The notes: a model not told the origin generated them from the letters alone. A stretch of DNA of 64,000 nt from Flavobacterium sp. WV_118_3 (GCF_039778605.1 NZ_CP156060.1:3100001-3164000); one strand, 5' to 3'. Counted from the first letter of the stretch, positions 18,332 through 28,163 are shown. Translations and numbers: made by a program.

Positions 18332-19822
18332 TCAGCTTTCGCGTACCAATTGCAGTGTGACCGTATAAATATCCGTTTTTTCAATCTTTGCTTTTAACCA
18401 GGCATAAAAACTCATTACAAAAATGTCTTCTTTACGGTATGATTTCCATTGAAAAGCATTTTTAACCTGGTTTCTAAACGTCAAAGACGCAAAGCTTTCG
18501 GGCGCGTTCAGGTATTTTTCTACCAACAAAAGAAATGCATGGACGCGTTCTTCTTTAATTTCCAACAGGTATTTCTTATACCGCCTTTTAAAACTATTTA
18601 ATCGGGACTGTACATAATCCAGATTTTTTAATTCAACATGTAATAAAATTTCGATCAGGTTCTTTTTGATCGTCCATTCTATACCTTGCTTGCTTTCATA
18701 CCAGGTGTCGCTATGGTTAAAGTTTTTAAAGATTTGCTGTACCCGATTCAGATTAAGTTGTTGAAAGTTGAAGACCGCCAGACTTAACTGCAAATCCAGT
18801 ATTTCAGAAATATCTACTCCTTTATGTGTTTTCAAAACACTTTCTGCCCGTGCAATTGCAGCTGCCGCATTTCCGGAATAATTATCCGTAAGACATCGCA
18901 GTAATTGGAGTCGACAGTAAAACCGTTCAAAATAGACCTTGTCCTGTTTTTGCATTGTCATTTCCATCTTATCCAGATATGTCGATGCCTCGGCAAATTT
19001 TTTATTCCTAAAAAGCATGTTCGCAATAAAATACAGTATCTGAATATGATAAAACAAATGTCGGTCTGCCTGTTCCTGTTTGGACTGAATAAAAAGGTAA
19101 CTTTTACTTACAAAGCGTTCGATTTGATAATAATCGTTAAGGAGCGCAGCATATTCATTGGCAATAAAAAGGATTTGATACAGCGATTTAAACGTTAGAA
19201 TTTCTTTTAGCGAGATATTAAATTGTTCGATCGTTGACTGGATTGTTTTCTGAAAATCGAAAGCCACTGTACCGCGTTTGATTTTTGACAATTCCTGCCG
19301 TAATAATGCATAACCCAGGTTGAGTTGTTCCTCCTGCAAAAACTTTTTCTGATTTCGTTGGTATTTTTCAACCAGTTCCGAAAAAACAATTTTATTATCC
19401 AGATGTGCGTATTCGATTCCGATATGATAGATTTCATTCAGCAGATTAAAATATTCTCCTTTTACCGCTTTTTCTTCTGCTTTTCGCAACGTCTTAAAGG
19501 CCGGTTTGTACTGTTTGTGTTCGAAAAAAGCTTTGCTTGCAATAAGCAATTTTAAAATCATCTTTTCTTCCGAAGTATCATTTTCAAAACGTTTGTTTGC
19601 AATAAATGCAATAAGATTATCATACAAACGCTTGCGAAGTGCATATAATGCCGGCTTGTTTTTATAATCAATGTTTTTTTCTATGATATCATCAGTTTTT
19701 AAAAGCGTAAAAAGCTGAATATTATGCGTATCATGTCTTTTATTTTGCTTTTTAAGAAATAATACAAATTCTTCTTTTTCAGTACTTGAAAGTATATTTA
19801 TAATTCCGGAAACAGAATTCAT
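18332..19822 (-). CDS. Hypothetical alpha-helical protein, no family recognised
   Basis: 496 residues, soluble, Lys/Glu/Leu-rich and predicted to be almost entirely helical. The regular pattern of helix pairs (for example ASKAFFEHKQYKPAFKTLRKA and ANMLFRNKKFAEASTYLDKME) is TPR-like. No signal peptide or membrane segment. No catalytic motif is visible, so no function is assigned. It is transcribed alone and diverges from the YiaA-like gene. Confidence 0.75.
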   Translation of the reverse strand: MNSVSGIINILSSTEKEEFVLFLKKQNKRHDTHNIQLFTLLKTDDIIEKNIDYKNKPALYALRKRLYDNLIAFIANKRFENDTSEEKMILKLLIASKAFFEHKQYKPAFKTLRKAEEKAVKGEYFNLLNEIYHIGIEYAHLDNKIVFSELVEKYQRNQKKFLQEEQLNLGYALLRQELSKIKRGTVAFDFQKTIQSTIEQFNISLKEILTFKSLYQILFIANEYAALLNDYYQIERFVSKSYLFIQSKQEQADRHLFYHIQILYFIANMLFRNKKFAEASTYLDKMEMTMQKQDKVYFERFYCRLQLLRCLTDNYSGNAAAAIARAESVLKTHKGVDISEILDLQLSLAVFNFQQLNLNRVQQIFKNFNHSDTWYESKQGIEWTIKKNLIEILLHVELKNLDYVQSRLNSFKRRYKKYLLEIKEERVHAFLLLVEKYLNAPESFASLTFRNQVKNAFQWKSYRKEDIFVMSFYAWLKAKIEKTDIYTVTLQLVRES

Positions 19823-19949
19823 ATCGATTGTTTGTTTATCTGAATAAAGATATTAAAATCATTTTTATATCGTCATTTTTTATTAAAAATTGATTTTTAA
19901 AGCATTATTTTTTATAGGAATTTTGACTCAACAAAAAACAAAATAAATT

Positions 19950-20414
19950 ATGGAAGATTTTAAAACAACCACCACCGATGAATCCGTTTCTAAAAATCAG
20001 AACAACCCTAAAACCGGGATGCAAAAACCCAGTAACGCTTTTGTAGGTGCTTCATGGGGCGTACTCCTGATTGGTGTTACCGCTTTTTGTATCGGATTGT
20101 CCAATGCAACGATGCAATTAAATGAAAAAGGGTATTATTTTACATTACTGTTATTTGGTTTATTCTCTGTGATTTCGGTTCAAAAAAGTGTACGGGATAA
20201 AATGGAAGGCATTCCGGTTACGGAAATCTATTATGGAATTAGTTGGTTTTCTACTATTGCATCCATCACTTTATTGGTTATCGGTTTATGGAATGCCAGT
20301 CTGGCATTAAGCGAAAAAGGCTTTTATGGTATGGCATTCGTATTAAGTTTATTTGCCGCTATCACCGTTCAGAAAAATACCCGTGACATAAAACAGGCCA
20401 ATAGCACTAACTAA
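19950..20414 (+). CDS. YiaA/YiaB-family inner-membrane protein
   Basis: 154 residues with two tandem YiaAB units, each a pair of membrane helices: [20 protein letters not shown] with [19 protein letters not shown], and [20 protein letters not shown] with [19 protein letters not shown]. Both units end in QK(S/N)xRD. Function unknown in the family. It precedes the DUF2157 gene by about 60 bases. Confidence 0.85.
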   Translation: MEDFKTTTTDESVSKNQNNPKTGMQKPSNAFVGASWGVLLIGVTAFCIGLSNATMQLNEKGYYFTLLLFGLFSVISVQKSVRDKMEGIPVTEIYYGISWFSTIASITLLVIGLWNASLALSEKGFYGMAFVLSLFAAITVQKNTRDIKQANSTN

Positions 20415-20477
20415 ACTGTTTTTCTTTTGCGCTTTTTTTAGATTAAAAACCGTATTTTAGTGGTAAATCATCCCGTT

Positions 20478-21755
20478 ATGAGTTCGAAAATTGTCAAAGA
20501 ATTACCCAAATTAGTTGATGCCCAAATCATCAGTCCGGAAACGGCAAAGGCTATCGAGCACTACTACCGCAATAGTCCGGATACAAAATCGAACAGTCTG
20601 TTAACCATTTTTGGAGTCTTGGGTGCGATTCTGATCGGCCTGGGAATCATTCTGATTTTTGCACATAACTGGGACGATTTCCCTAAAGCCGCTAAAGTTA
20701 CGCTGGCCTTTCTTCCGCTTGTGATTTGTCAGTTTTTTACCGGTTATGCCATCGTAAAACAAAAAAGTACCGTCTGGAAAGAAGTCACCGGAACCTTTTT
20801 GTTTTTTTCTATCGGAGCGACAATTGCCTTGATCAGTCAGATTTATAATATACCGGGCAATCTTAGCAATTTCCTGCTTACCTGGATATTGCTGTCTGTT
20901 CCGGTGCTTTATATTTTAAAATCGAATGCACTGGCATTACTCCATCTGCTTTTTACTACGTATTATGGTGTCGAAACCGGCTATGGAAACCCCGGTTATC
21001 CATGGCTTTATCTACTCCTAATCGCATTGTTCCTACCGCATTATTACAGCCTTTGCAAACACCATCCAAAGGGAAACATCACATCGGTTTTCCATTGGCT
21101 GCTTCCGTTTAGTATCACGATTCTGTTGGGCGCTTTTTTTAGCGGAACATCCCGTTTGGGCTTCCTGATTTACATTTCATTGTTCGGATTGTTTTACAAT
21201 ACCAGCACACTTTCTTTTTTCGAAGAACAGCGTTTTATCAAAAACGGTTATCCCATTTTAGGCGTTCTCGGAACCAGTATTTTGTCCATCATCCTGAGTT
21301 CAAAATGGTTTTGGCTGGAATTTTATCAGGCCAATCATTCCAATACCAGCGATCTGATACTACTGTTATCCATACAGATTACCACTCTAGTGCTACTCGG
21401 TCGTTATTTTCTAAAAAAGAAAAAAGACATCCGGCAAATCAACGGTTTTCAAGTAGTATTTCTGGTTTTTAACCTGATCTTTCTATTGGCACTAACCGAC
21501 AATCTTATCGGAATGATCCTCACCAATATTGTGGTTTTATTTATGGGTGCTTTACTGATCAAAAACGGTTCCCAACAATCCGATTTCACCATACTCAATT
21601 ATGGTTTGGTGATAATTGCCGTACTGATCATCTGTCGCTTTTTTGACACCAATATTTCTTTTGTCATCCGGGGTTTACTATTTATTGCTGTTGGTGTCGG
21701 ATTTTTCTACGCGAATTATATTCTATTACAGAAAACAAAAAATAACAGGTCATGA
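20478..21755 (+). CDS. DUF2157 membrane protein
   Basis: An N-terminal cytoplasmic helical segment (LVDAQIISPETAKAIEHYY, LTIFGVLGAILIGLGIILI, HNWDDFPKAAKV) defines the DUF2157 domain, followed by about ten more hydrophobic helices. I chose the ATG at 20478 rather than the in-frame GTG at 20460. The last four bases overlap the next gene (ATGA), which encodes the GDYXXLXY partner commonly seen beside it. Function unknown. Confidence 0.85.
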   Translation: MSSKIVKELPKLVDAQIISPETAKAIEHYYRNSPDTKSNSLLTIFGVLGAILIGLGIILIFAHNWDDFPKAAKVTLAFLPLVICQFFTGYAIVKQKSTVWKEVTGTFLFFSIGATIALISQIYNIPGNLSNFLLTWILLSVPVLYILKSNALALLHLLFTTYYGVETGYGNPGYPWLYLLLIALFLPHYYSLCKHHPKGNITSVFHWLLPFSITILLGAFFSGTSRLGFLIYISLFGLFYNTSTLSFFEEQRFIKNGYPILGVLGTSILSIILSSKWFWLEFYQANHSNTSDLILLLSIQITTLVLLGRYFLKKKKDIRQINGFQVVFLVFNLIFLLALTDNLIGMILTNIVVLFMGALLIKNGSQQSDFTILNYGLVIIAVLIICRFFDTNISFVIRGLLFIAVGVGFFYANYILLQKTKNNRS

Positions 21756-22309
21756 AAACAAAACAGCTTTTACTCCTTTTTGGAATCGTTGCCCTGATAC
21801 AACTTACAGTTCCGGCTTCCATGATCTGGGATAACCAGCAAACCATCGAAAAAGGTACGGCCTATAAATTTAAAACCGCTCCGGTAGATCCGAACAATCC
21901 GTTTGTTGGAAAATATATCGCCCTACAATATGCATTGGAATCCTTTCCATCTAAAGATTCGACCTGGGAAAGTGGCGATCCTGTTTATATTTATCTGACT
22001 AAAGATACAAATGGATTTGCCGCTATTAAAAAAGCCGTTAAAACCAAAGATAAAAACAGTATGGATGATTTTGTTCTCGCTAAAGTAAATTATGCTTTCG
22101 ATGGAAATGTTCACTTTTCGTTTCCCTTTAACACCTATTATATGGAAGAAAGCAAAGCTTACGATGCAGAAGTAGCTTATCGGAAACAGGTACGCGATAC
22201 TACTTCCTTCCCTACGTATGCCCTTGTACATGTGAAAGATGGCAACGCAGTATTATCTGATGTGATCATCAAAAATATACCGATAAAAGAATACGTTCGC
22301 AAAAAGTAA
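21752..22309 (+). CDS. GDYXXLXY-domain protein
   Basis: 185 residues with an N-terminal membrane helix or signal (LLLLFGIVALIQLTVPASMI) and the conserved run KFKTAPVDPNNPFVGKYIALQY, in which GKYIALQY corresponds to the GDYxxLxY signature. Translationally coupled to the DUF2157 gene, its usual genomic partner. Function unknown. Confidence 0.85.
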   Translation: MKTKQLLLLFGIVALIQLTVPASMIWDNQQTIEKGTAYKFKTAPVDPNNPFVGKYIALQYALESFPSKDSTWESGDPVYIYLTKDTNGFAAIKKAVKTKDKNSMDDFVLAKVNYAFDGNVHFSFPFNTYYMEESKAYDAEVAYRKQVRDTTSFPTYALVHVKDGNAVLSDVIIKNIPIKEYVRKK

Positions 22310-22428
22310 ACCCCTAAAAACCCAACAAAGAACTTTTAAGATCGAACTGGGACTTTTATCCCTGAAAAATGATTTTTTTCTAATTTTTTCAGAATTTGTA
22401 GATCGTATAATCTATAAATTTTAGTCTT

Positions 22429-24249
22429 ATGAAACATTTCTATCTTTTATTTATTATTGTAATTTTAAGTTCTTGTTCGGATTTTGAGATGGATGAAAAA
22501 TTCTTATCCAATACACCTACGAATAAAAATCGCGATGACAATATCTCAATTGATGATTTATTGGGAATTTGGGAAGGAACCGATTTAATGGGAAACCTTG
22601 CTGTTTTTACTGTTGACAGCGTCTCTTATCATTTAGCATTTAAAAGCACCATTACCATGGTTTCTGCCAAGGATGTTGATATCCCTCCTACTATTTCGCA
22701 TAAATTGGAGTCTGGAAGACGGCAAGATATTCCGGATTACGGTTATTATCATGAAAAGCCTTTAACTTTTCACAATCCAAAAGTTCTGATTTATGCAAAT
22801 ATATTATCCGGAAAAACAAACTCTATAGAGTATGATGGCGATATGTTTTATACCCGATATATTAAAAATGCTGTAATCAGGGATATATTAGGAACATTAT
22901 ATCCGGAAGACAGCAAATTATATATAACCCTTACTACGGGACCTCGTCTCACAGCCAGTGCATACACCGATTTTATTCTTACAAAAAAAGACCAAAAAAA
23001 GACCAATCTCAACAGACCTGAAAGAGACATTATAAATCCTCCTAATACTGTTTACCGGAGAGACACCAGGGATCCTTCCGATATCTTTGCAAATGGCTTT
23101 AGCCCAAGAGGACAAAACAATGATCTGATTGCTCACGTGTCCGGAATATCGTTATACCAACAGGGTGTAGCACCAAGTGGATGGGTATCCACTTCTTCCT
23201 CTCTAAATTGGGCCACAAATCCTACTCAACCTATGCCCAATGAGGAGTTCTGGTTATATGTTATTACTCCTACCCCAAATGCCTATGGCGTTATACCCTC
23301 ATTTCAACATTTTGCAAACAATACTATAAATAGCAGTATAAGAGCCAGTGTCAATCAGTTGATTACTTTATTCCAGGAACAACAGGAATGGGCCTTTTTA
23401 GGCCACATTCCCAGCAGTAACATTAGAAGAGCAGTTCGGTATCATTTTCGAGATGGTAGCTACCACCAGGTGGAAGTACGGGAAAATCCAAACTATAACC
23501 GAAACGTTATTCCTTCCGGAAGTCCGCATCCTTATACAATATTTACTAGCGTTCCTGGATTCACAAACCAGTTTTTCCGCGCAGAAAGCAGAACTCCAGA
23601 GCACATAGAGGAATCTCGAGGAATTATCGGAGATGACAATGACGATCAGACCTATCTGACCTGGGGAGAAAATGTAGAACAAATGAGTTTATACCTACAT
23701 TCCAGATCTGAGACGAGGGATTCTTATGGTTACATAAGCATTAACAACTCTCTTGAAAGGGCTTATATCGAGGGAAACCGGTTATTTAGTCGTCTGCAGA
23801 CTTCTTATATTTATGTAATTGCTCAGGCCCCTAATATTTTTTATACTTCTAATATCCTTGGACAATTCAGAAACAGAGAAAATCAATTTTCTGCCATGGG
23901 CGGCATCCCTATAAGTCAGATTATAGGATGGTATACCGTTGCAAACGGATCTATTTCCGGGCCAATGACTCCAAATCCAAGTTACAGAGAAAATCAATTT
24001 TCCGGCCTTCACATTGTTGATGGCGCTGCTGGTTATCCCTATGCCGGATTCCCATTGGGCCACAGAGCATGGCTGGAAAGTCCCTGGAGAAATTTTGCTC
24101 CTGAATATTGTAAAAGATGGGATCGTTATCCCGACCTTAAAAGAGATGTTTCATTATCATGGTGCGAACATAATACCGATGTAAGATCAAAAGCTAAATT
24201 TAAAGAACTTAAAGCCCGACTATATACGAAAAATCCTAATCCACGTTAA
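22429..24249 (+). CDS. Lipoprotein with cholera-toxin/LT A-subunit-like ADP-ribosyltransferase modules
   Basis: 606 residues. The signal ends in a lipobox (LSSCS, Cys16), so surface or periplasmic anchoring is likely. Residues ~20-200 are an unassigned N-terminal region. Module 1 (about 208-340) has VYRRDTRDPSDIF (Arg210, like CtxA Arg7), a second segment WVSTSSS (Ser254-Thr-Ser, like CtxA Ser61-Thr-Ser), and Q318-x-E320 before LGHIPSSNI. Module 2 (about 382-560) has FRAESRTPEHI (Arg384), YISINNSL in place of STS, YIYVIAQAPNIF, and E484-x-Q486 before SAMGGIPISQIIGWY. AGFPLGHRAWLESPW (539-553) parallels AGFPPEHRAWREEPW of cholera toxin A as I recall it. Cys561 and Cys579 could form a loop like CtxA 187-199. 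No B subunit is adjacent. The resemblance is seen directly; enzymatic activity and host target are unproven. Confidence 0.88.
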   Translation: MKHFYLLFIIVILSSCSDFEMDEKFLSNTPTNKNRDDNISIDDLLGIWEGTDLMGNLAVFTVDSVSYHLAFKSTITMVSAKDVDIPPTISHKLESGRRQDIPDYGYYHEKPLTFHNPKVLIYANILSGKTNSIEYDGDMFYTRYIKNAVIRDILGTLYPEDSKLYITLTTGPRLTASAYTDFILTKKDQKKTNLNRPERDIINPPNTVYRRDTRDPSDIFANGFSPRGQNNDLIAHVSGISLYQQGVAPSGWVSTSSSLNWATNPTQPMPNEEFWLYVITPTPNAYGVIPSFQHFANNTINSSIRASVNQLITLFQEQQEWAFLGHIPSSNIRRAVRYHFRDGSYHQVEVRENPNYNRNVIPSGSPHPYTIFTSVPGFTNQFFRAESRTPEHIEESRGIIGDDNDDQTYLTWGENVEQMSLYLHSRSETRDSYGYISINNSLERAYIEGNRLFSRLQTSYIYVIAQAPNIFYTSNILGQFRNRENQFSAMGGIPISQIIGWYTVANGSISGPMTPNPSYRENQFSGLHIVDGAAGYPYAGFPLGHRAWLESPWRNFAPEYCKRWDRYPDLKRDVSLSWCEHNTDVRSKAKFKELKARLYTKNPNPR

Positions 24250-24260
24250 TCTATATATGA

Positions 24261-24296
24261 AAAGCCCTTGCCAACTAGTTGGCAAGGGCTTTCTCT
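24261..24296. terminator. Perfect 32-base palindromic terminator
   Basis: AAAGCCCTTGCCAACT (24261-24276) is immediately followed by its exact reverse complement (24277-24292), then TTCTCTTT. It lies between convergent genes and can act in both directions. Confidence 0.85.
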
Positions 24297-24309
24297 TTAT
24301 TCTCTTAAT

Positions 24310-25092
24310 CTATTTCCCCGGAAATTCGGCTTTTCTTTTTTCTAAAAAAGCAGTCGTTCCTTCTTTAAAATCTTCGGTTCCGAAACATTCTCCGAAAGCC
24401 CGGATCTCTGTATGGTATCCATTTACGCCTTCTTCGAATCCGGCATTTACCGACTGGATCGCTTTTCCGATCGCTACACTGGAATTTTTAGTGATTTTGG
24501 TTGCTATATTTTTAGCAAGATCCAGTAATTCCGCTTGTGGTACCACATGGTTCACCAATCCGTACCCTAATGCAGTTGGAGCATCGATCATTCCGGCTGT
24601 CATAATCATTTCCATAGCACGCCCTTTTCCAATTAATTGTGGTAAACGTTGTGTTCCGCCATAACCTGGAATTACACCCAAAGATACTTCCGGAAGTCCC
24701 ATTTTGGCATTGTCGGAAGCAATACGGAAATGAGCCGACATCGCCAGCTCCAATCCACCGCCTAAAGCAAATCCGTTTACTGCAGCAATAACCGGGGTTT
24801 CCAGATTCTGAACAAAATCGAAAAGCATTTCCTGTCCTTGTGCGGCCAGTCTTCCTCCTTCTTTAATTGAAAAATTAGCAAATTCCGAAATATCCGCTCC
24901 GGCTACAAAGGCCTTGTCGCCACTACCGGTAATGATGATTACTTTTATCGATCGGTCTTCGTTTTCTGACTTAAATGCTTTGTGTAATTCTTCTATCGTT
25001 GCCTTATTAAGGGCGTTTAACTTCGTGGGACGGTTAATCGTGATTACCGCGATACCGTTTTCTCTTTCAATTAAAATGTTCTCGTAGTTCAT
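24310..25092 (-). CDS. Enoyl-CoA hydratase/isomerase (crotonase family)
   Basis: 260 residues, the usual crotonase size. The oxyanion-hole segments are GSGDKAFVAGADISEF and NGFALGGGLELAMSAHFRIA. Two catalytic glutamates fit: one in GLPEVSLGVIPGYGGTQRL and one in the GGGLELAM region. Likely a short-chain enoyl-CoA hydratase in fatty or amino-acid degradation. It is the last gene of a four-gene minus-strand operon (hemH, hemJ, kinase, crotonase), ten bases after the kinase gene. Confidence 0.9.
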   Translation of the reverse strand: MNYENILIERENGIAVITINRPTKLNALNKATIEELHKAFKSENEDRSIKVIIITGSGDKAFVAGADISEFANFSIKEGGRLAAQGQEMLFDFVQNLETPVIAAVNGFALGGGLELAMSAHFRIASDNAKMGLPEVSLGVIPGYGGTQRLPQLIGKGRAMEMIMTAGMIDAPTALGYGLVNHVVPQAELLDLAKNIATKITKNSSVAIGKAIQSVNAGFEEGVNGYHTEIRAFGECFGTEDFKEGTTAFLEKRKAEFPGK

Positions 25093-25102
25093 AATCTGAT
25101 TT

Positions 25103-26578
25103 TTAGGTGTTTATGATTGGTAATGTTACCAAAAAAACGGTTCCTTTTCCTTCTTCGCTCTGGAAGGTGATGGTTCCGTGATAATTCTCCACAATATTTT
25201 TTATAATTCCCAATCCCAATCCCATACCGCTGGTTTTGGTGGTGAATTTAGGTTCGAAAATACGATTTTTATGCTCCATACTGATACCTACACCATTGTC
25301 TTTAACAATAATTTTAGCATTGTTGTGCTCTTTGTAAACCTTTACTTCAATTTTTGGTTCCGGCTCGGTTTCCGGAATCGCCTGTATCGCATTTTTAACC
25401 AGATTCGTAATAATACGGATCAACTGTGTCCGGTCGATTTTTGTAATAATTTCTTCCTGATCCGCTTCAAAATAAATATAGTATTCATTGAAAATCTCCA
25501 GTGCCAGTCGGACAACCTTTACCACATCGAGCGTTTCATTTTGCTGTGCCGGCATCGATGCAAAGTTGGAAAAAGCCGACGCTACCGAACTCATCGTATC
25601 GATTTGCTGGATTAATGTTTTCGAATAATCATCCACTTTTTGATTCACATTGGGGTCATTCGGATCAAATTTACGTTGAAAACTCTGAACCGTAAGACGC
25701 ATCGGTGTCAGTGGATTTTTAATTTCATGAGCCACCTGTTTGGCCATTTCACGCCAGGCTTGTTCCCGTTCACTTTGCGCCAACTTGACCGCACTTTCTT
25801 CCAGTTTGTCTACCATTCCGTTATAGGCCGTAATCAGGGAAATAATTTCTTTACTACTGGAGGCTTCTATCGGTATTTTTTCGTTTTTCTTGTTAAAACG
25901 GGTATCAAAAATTCGTTCACTAATCGCCTGTAAGGATTTGGTAATATAACTGGACAGGAAATACGCCAGCATAATGGAAGTGAGTAACATAAAAAAGTAA
26001 ACCTGTCCAAAACGGATCAGGAAGTTTTTCACCTCATTTTCGTAAAAACTGGTTTCCTCCGGGTATGGTAAATTGAGAATCCCCAACGGTTTGAATTTGG
26101 TATCTTTCAAATAACTATAGGACGAACGGTACCGTTGCCCGTCTATCTGTCGCAAGTCGACAAAACGTTTGCTTGTTGACGATTGTATGATTTTTAAAAT
26201 GATTGGCGATATGGGACGCGCCAGACTATCGATCGAAAAGTTTCCTTTGGACGAAATCAACAGGTTTCCTTTCAGATCGTGGATATTGATTTCCAGTGCA
26301 TGAATATTGGCCAATTCCTGGATTTTGTCTTTAAAAATTAACGGTAGGTTTTCCGTTGTTAGCGGATAGGTTGTCGTAGAAAGGATATAATTGATGTGCT
26401 GCGTAATCGCATCTTCTTTCCGTTCCAATCGGTCCTGATGGTAAATCCGGGCTTCTTTTCGGAACTGATAAATCGACACGGTAGCGATCAAAACCGACGC
26501 AATCAGCGTAAGACAAATCATCGAGAAAAAAATCCGGACTTGTAATGATAATTGCGTTATTTTGAAATCTTTGAACAT
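25103..26578 (-). CDS. Membrane sensor histidine kinase (NtrY-like)
   Basis: 491 residues: a first membrane helix (about 16-36), a periplasmic sensor region (about 40-185), a second helix (about 190-212), a HAMP-like linker, then HisKA with the phosphoacceptor His284 in QVAHEIKNPLTPMRL, and HATPase_c with the N box (NLVKNAIQAIPE), DNGVGI and GMGLGLGIIKNIV. No response regulator is adjacent, so it is an orphan kinase here. It abuts hemJ without a gap. Confidence 0.9.
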   Translation of the reverse strand: MFKDFKITQLSLQVRIFFSMICLTLIASVLIATVSIYQFRKEARIYHQDRLERKEDAITQHINYILSTTTYPLTTENLPLIFKDKIQELANIHALEINIHDLKGNLLISSKGNFSIDSLARPISPIILKIIQSSTSKRFVDLRQIDGQRYRSSYSYLKDTKFKPLGILNLPYPEETSFYENEVKNFLIRFGQVYFFMLLTSIMLAYFLSSYITKSLQAISERIFDTRFNKKNEKIPIEASSSKEIISLITAYNGMVDKLEESAVKLAQSEREQAWREMAKQVAHEIKNPLTPMRLTVQSFQRKFDPNDPNVNQKVDDYSKTLIQQIDTMSSVASAFSNFASMPAQQNETLDVVKVVRLALEIFNEYYIYFEADQEEIITKIDRTQLIRIITNLVKNAIQAIPETEPEPKIEVKVYKEHNNAKIIVKDNGVGISMEHKNRIFEPKFTTKTSGMGLGLGIIKNIVENYHGTITFQSEEGKGTVFLVTLPIINT

Positions 26579-27136
26579 TTATGACTGGTTTCTTTCCCGA
26601 ATTCGTTTGTACAGTTTATATCCTAACATGAGCAGGATCGAAAATACAAAAATTCCGATTACGCCATAAATCCAATTCAACGCATCTTTTAAAATAACCA
26701 AAAACACTACCGCAAACAGGATAAGGGTTGCGCCTTCGTTCCATATTCTAAAAAAAGCCGACGTATGGCGAATTTCATTGCGTTGTAATTGCAGAAAAAT
26801 CTGATGGCATTTTAAATGATACAAGTACAACAGGAACACAAATCCCAATTTTACATGCATCCACGGCATTTGTAACCAGGCATTTCCCAGTGTTGTAAAA
26901 AACAACATCCAAAAAGCAAAAACACTTGCCAATATGGCCGAAGGCCAGGTAATTATATACCACAAACGGTAGGACATCAATTGATACTGTTTGATCAGGA
27001 TCTCTTTTTCCGGCGACGGTTTATCTTTGGCCTCAGCATGATAAACGAATAACCGAACGATATAAAAAAGCCCCGCAAACCATGTGATTACAAAGATGAG
27101 ATGCAGGGACTTTATATAATTATAATATTCTTCCAT
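26579..27136 (-). CDS. hemJ: HemJ-like protoporphyrinogen IX oxidase (CopD-related membrane protein)
   Basis: 185 residues with four to five membrane helices. The start SLHLIFVITWFAGLFYIVRL matches HemJ's conserved His-containing first helix and W-x-A-G-L-F-Y motif, and MHVKLGFVFLLYLYH matches the second conserved block. HemJ oxidises protoporphyrinogen IX, the step before ferrochelatase. Location ten bases downstream of hemH strongly supports this over a copper-resistance CopD role. The protein is longer than typical HemJ (about 140-150), with an added helix and a basic tail. Confidence 0.82.
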   Translation of the reverse strand: MEEYYNYIKSLHLIFVITWFAGLFYIVRLFVYHAEAKDKPSPEKEILIKQYQLMSYRLWYIITWPSAILASVFAFWMLFFTTLGNAWLQMPWMHVKLGFVFLLYLYHLKCHQIFLQLQRNEIRHTSAFFRIWNEGATLILFAVVFLVILKDALNWIYGVIGIFVFSILLMLGYKLYKRIRERNQS

Positions 27137-27146
27137 CTAAATGGCG

Positions 27147-28163
27147 TTAATTTTTAGACCAGTCTTTAATCCAGTTGCTCATCGTGTCAACCCAATTATC
27201 GTCGTCATTTAAACACGGTATCGCCAAAAAGTTTTCGCCGCCGTGTTCTTTAAACTGATGGTTGGCTTCCATGGCAATTTCTTCCAGCGTCTCCAAACAA
27301 TCGGCTACGAAAGCCGGCGTTACAACGGCCAGATTTTTAATGCCCTTTTCCGGCATTTTGTTGATCTCAATATCGGTATACGGTTCCAACCATTTGTCTC
27401 CGGACAAACGCGATTGAAACGTCTGACTGTATTTTTCTTTGGGGATATTTAATAATTCCACCACCTGTCTTGTCGTTTCAAAACATTGGTGACGGTAACA
27501 GAATTCGTGTGCCGGTGATGGTGTATTACAACAGCTTCCGTCGATTTTACAATGCGATTTGGTTACATCGGTTTTACGGATATGACGCTCCGGAATACCG
27601 TGGTACGAAAACAATAAATGATCGTATGCAAAACCTTCCAGATGCTTTTTAATTGAATCGGCCAGATTTTGGATATAATCCTTTTTATTGTAAAAAGCCG
27701 GTACTATCGTAAACTTCATTTGCGGGAAATGCTTCTGACGCAATTCCTCGGCCAATACCAGAATGGTTGTAGTCGATGCCATCGCATGTTGCGGATATAG
27801 CGGAAACAACAGCACTTCTGTTACGCCTTTATCGGCCAATTCCTGTAAACCACTTAAAATGGAAGGATTTCCATAACGCATGGCCAATGCTACCGGAAGT
27901 TCTACTCTTTCCTGTACTTTTTTATGCGTACGCTTGGAAAGTACAATTAAAGGGGAACCTTCTTCCCACCATATTTTTTTATACGCTTCCGACGAACGCT
28001 CCGGGCGTTTTCTCAGGATAATCCCTCTTACCAGTAAGGCACGCAGTAAAAAAGGTACATCGATTACATATTTATCCATTAAGAATTCATCCAGATACGG
28101 CTTTACATCTTTCGGTTCCGGACTTTCCGGCGAACCCAGGTTTACTAACAATACTCCTTTCAT
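27147..28163 (-). CDS. hemH: Ferrochelatase
   Basis: 338 residues; inserts Fe(II) into protoporphyrin IX. N-terminal GVLLVNLGSPESPEPKDVKPYL is typical. The signature SYHGIPERHIRKTD contains the catalytic His, and FSAHGlike/EEIAMEANHQF the late Glu. A Cys-rich stretch KIDGSCCNTPSPAHEFCYRHQC resembles bacterial [2Fe-2S]-type or structural Cys segments. First gene of the minus-strand operon; a TAATTTTG -7 box (28178-28185, minus) lies just upstream. Confidence 0.96.
   Translation of the reverse strand: MKGVLLVNLGSPESPEPKDVKPYLDEFLMDKYVIDVPFLLRALLVRGIILRKRPERSSEAYKKIWWEEGSPLIVLSKRTHKKVQERVELPVALAMRYGNPSILSGLQELADKGVTEVLLFPLYPQHAMASTTTILVLAEELRQKHFPQMKFTIVPAFYNKKDYIQNLADSIKKHLEGFAYDHLLFSYHGIPERHIRKTDVTKSHCKIDGSCCNTPSPAHEFCYRHQCFETTRQVVELLNIPKEKYSQTFQSRLSGDKWLEPYTDIEINKMPEKGIKNLAVVTPAFVADCLETLEEIAMEANHQFKEHGGENFLAIPCLNDDDNWVDTMSNWIKDWSKN

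Noticed and set aside
24310..24664. Plus-strand ORF over the crotonase gene
   Set aside because: It is antisense to a well-supported crotonase reading frame and has no recognisable features.
26579..27136. Copper resistance protein CopD
   Set aside because: The sequence fits HemJ better (first-helix His, W-F-A-G-L-F-Y) and it is next to hemH; the CopD label was therefore not used.
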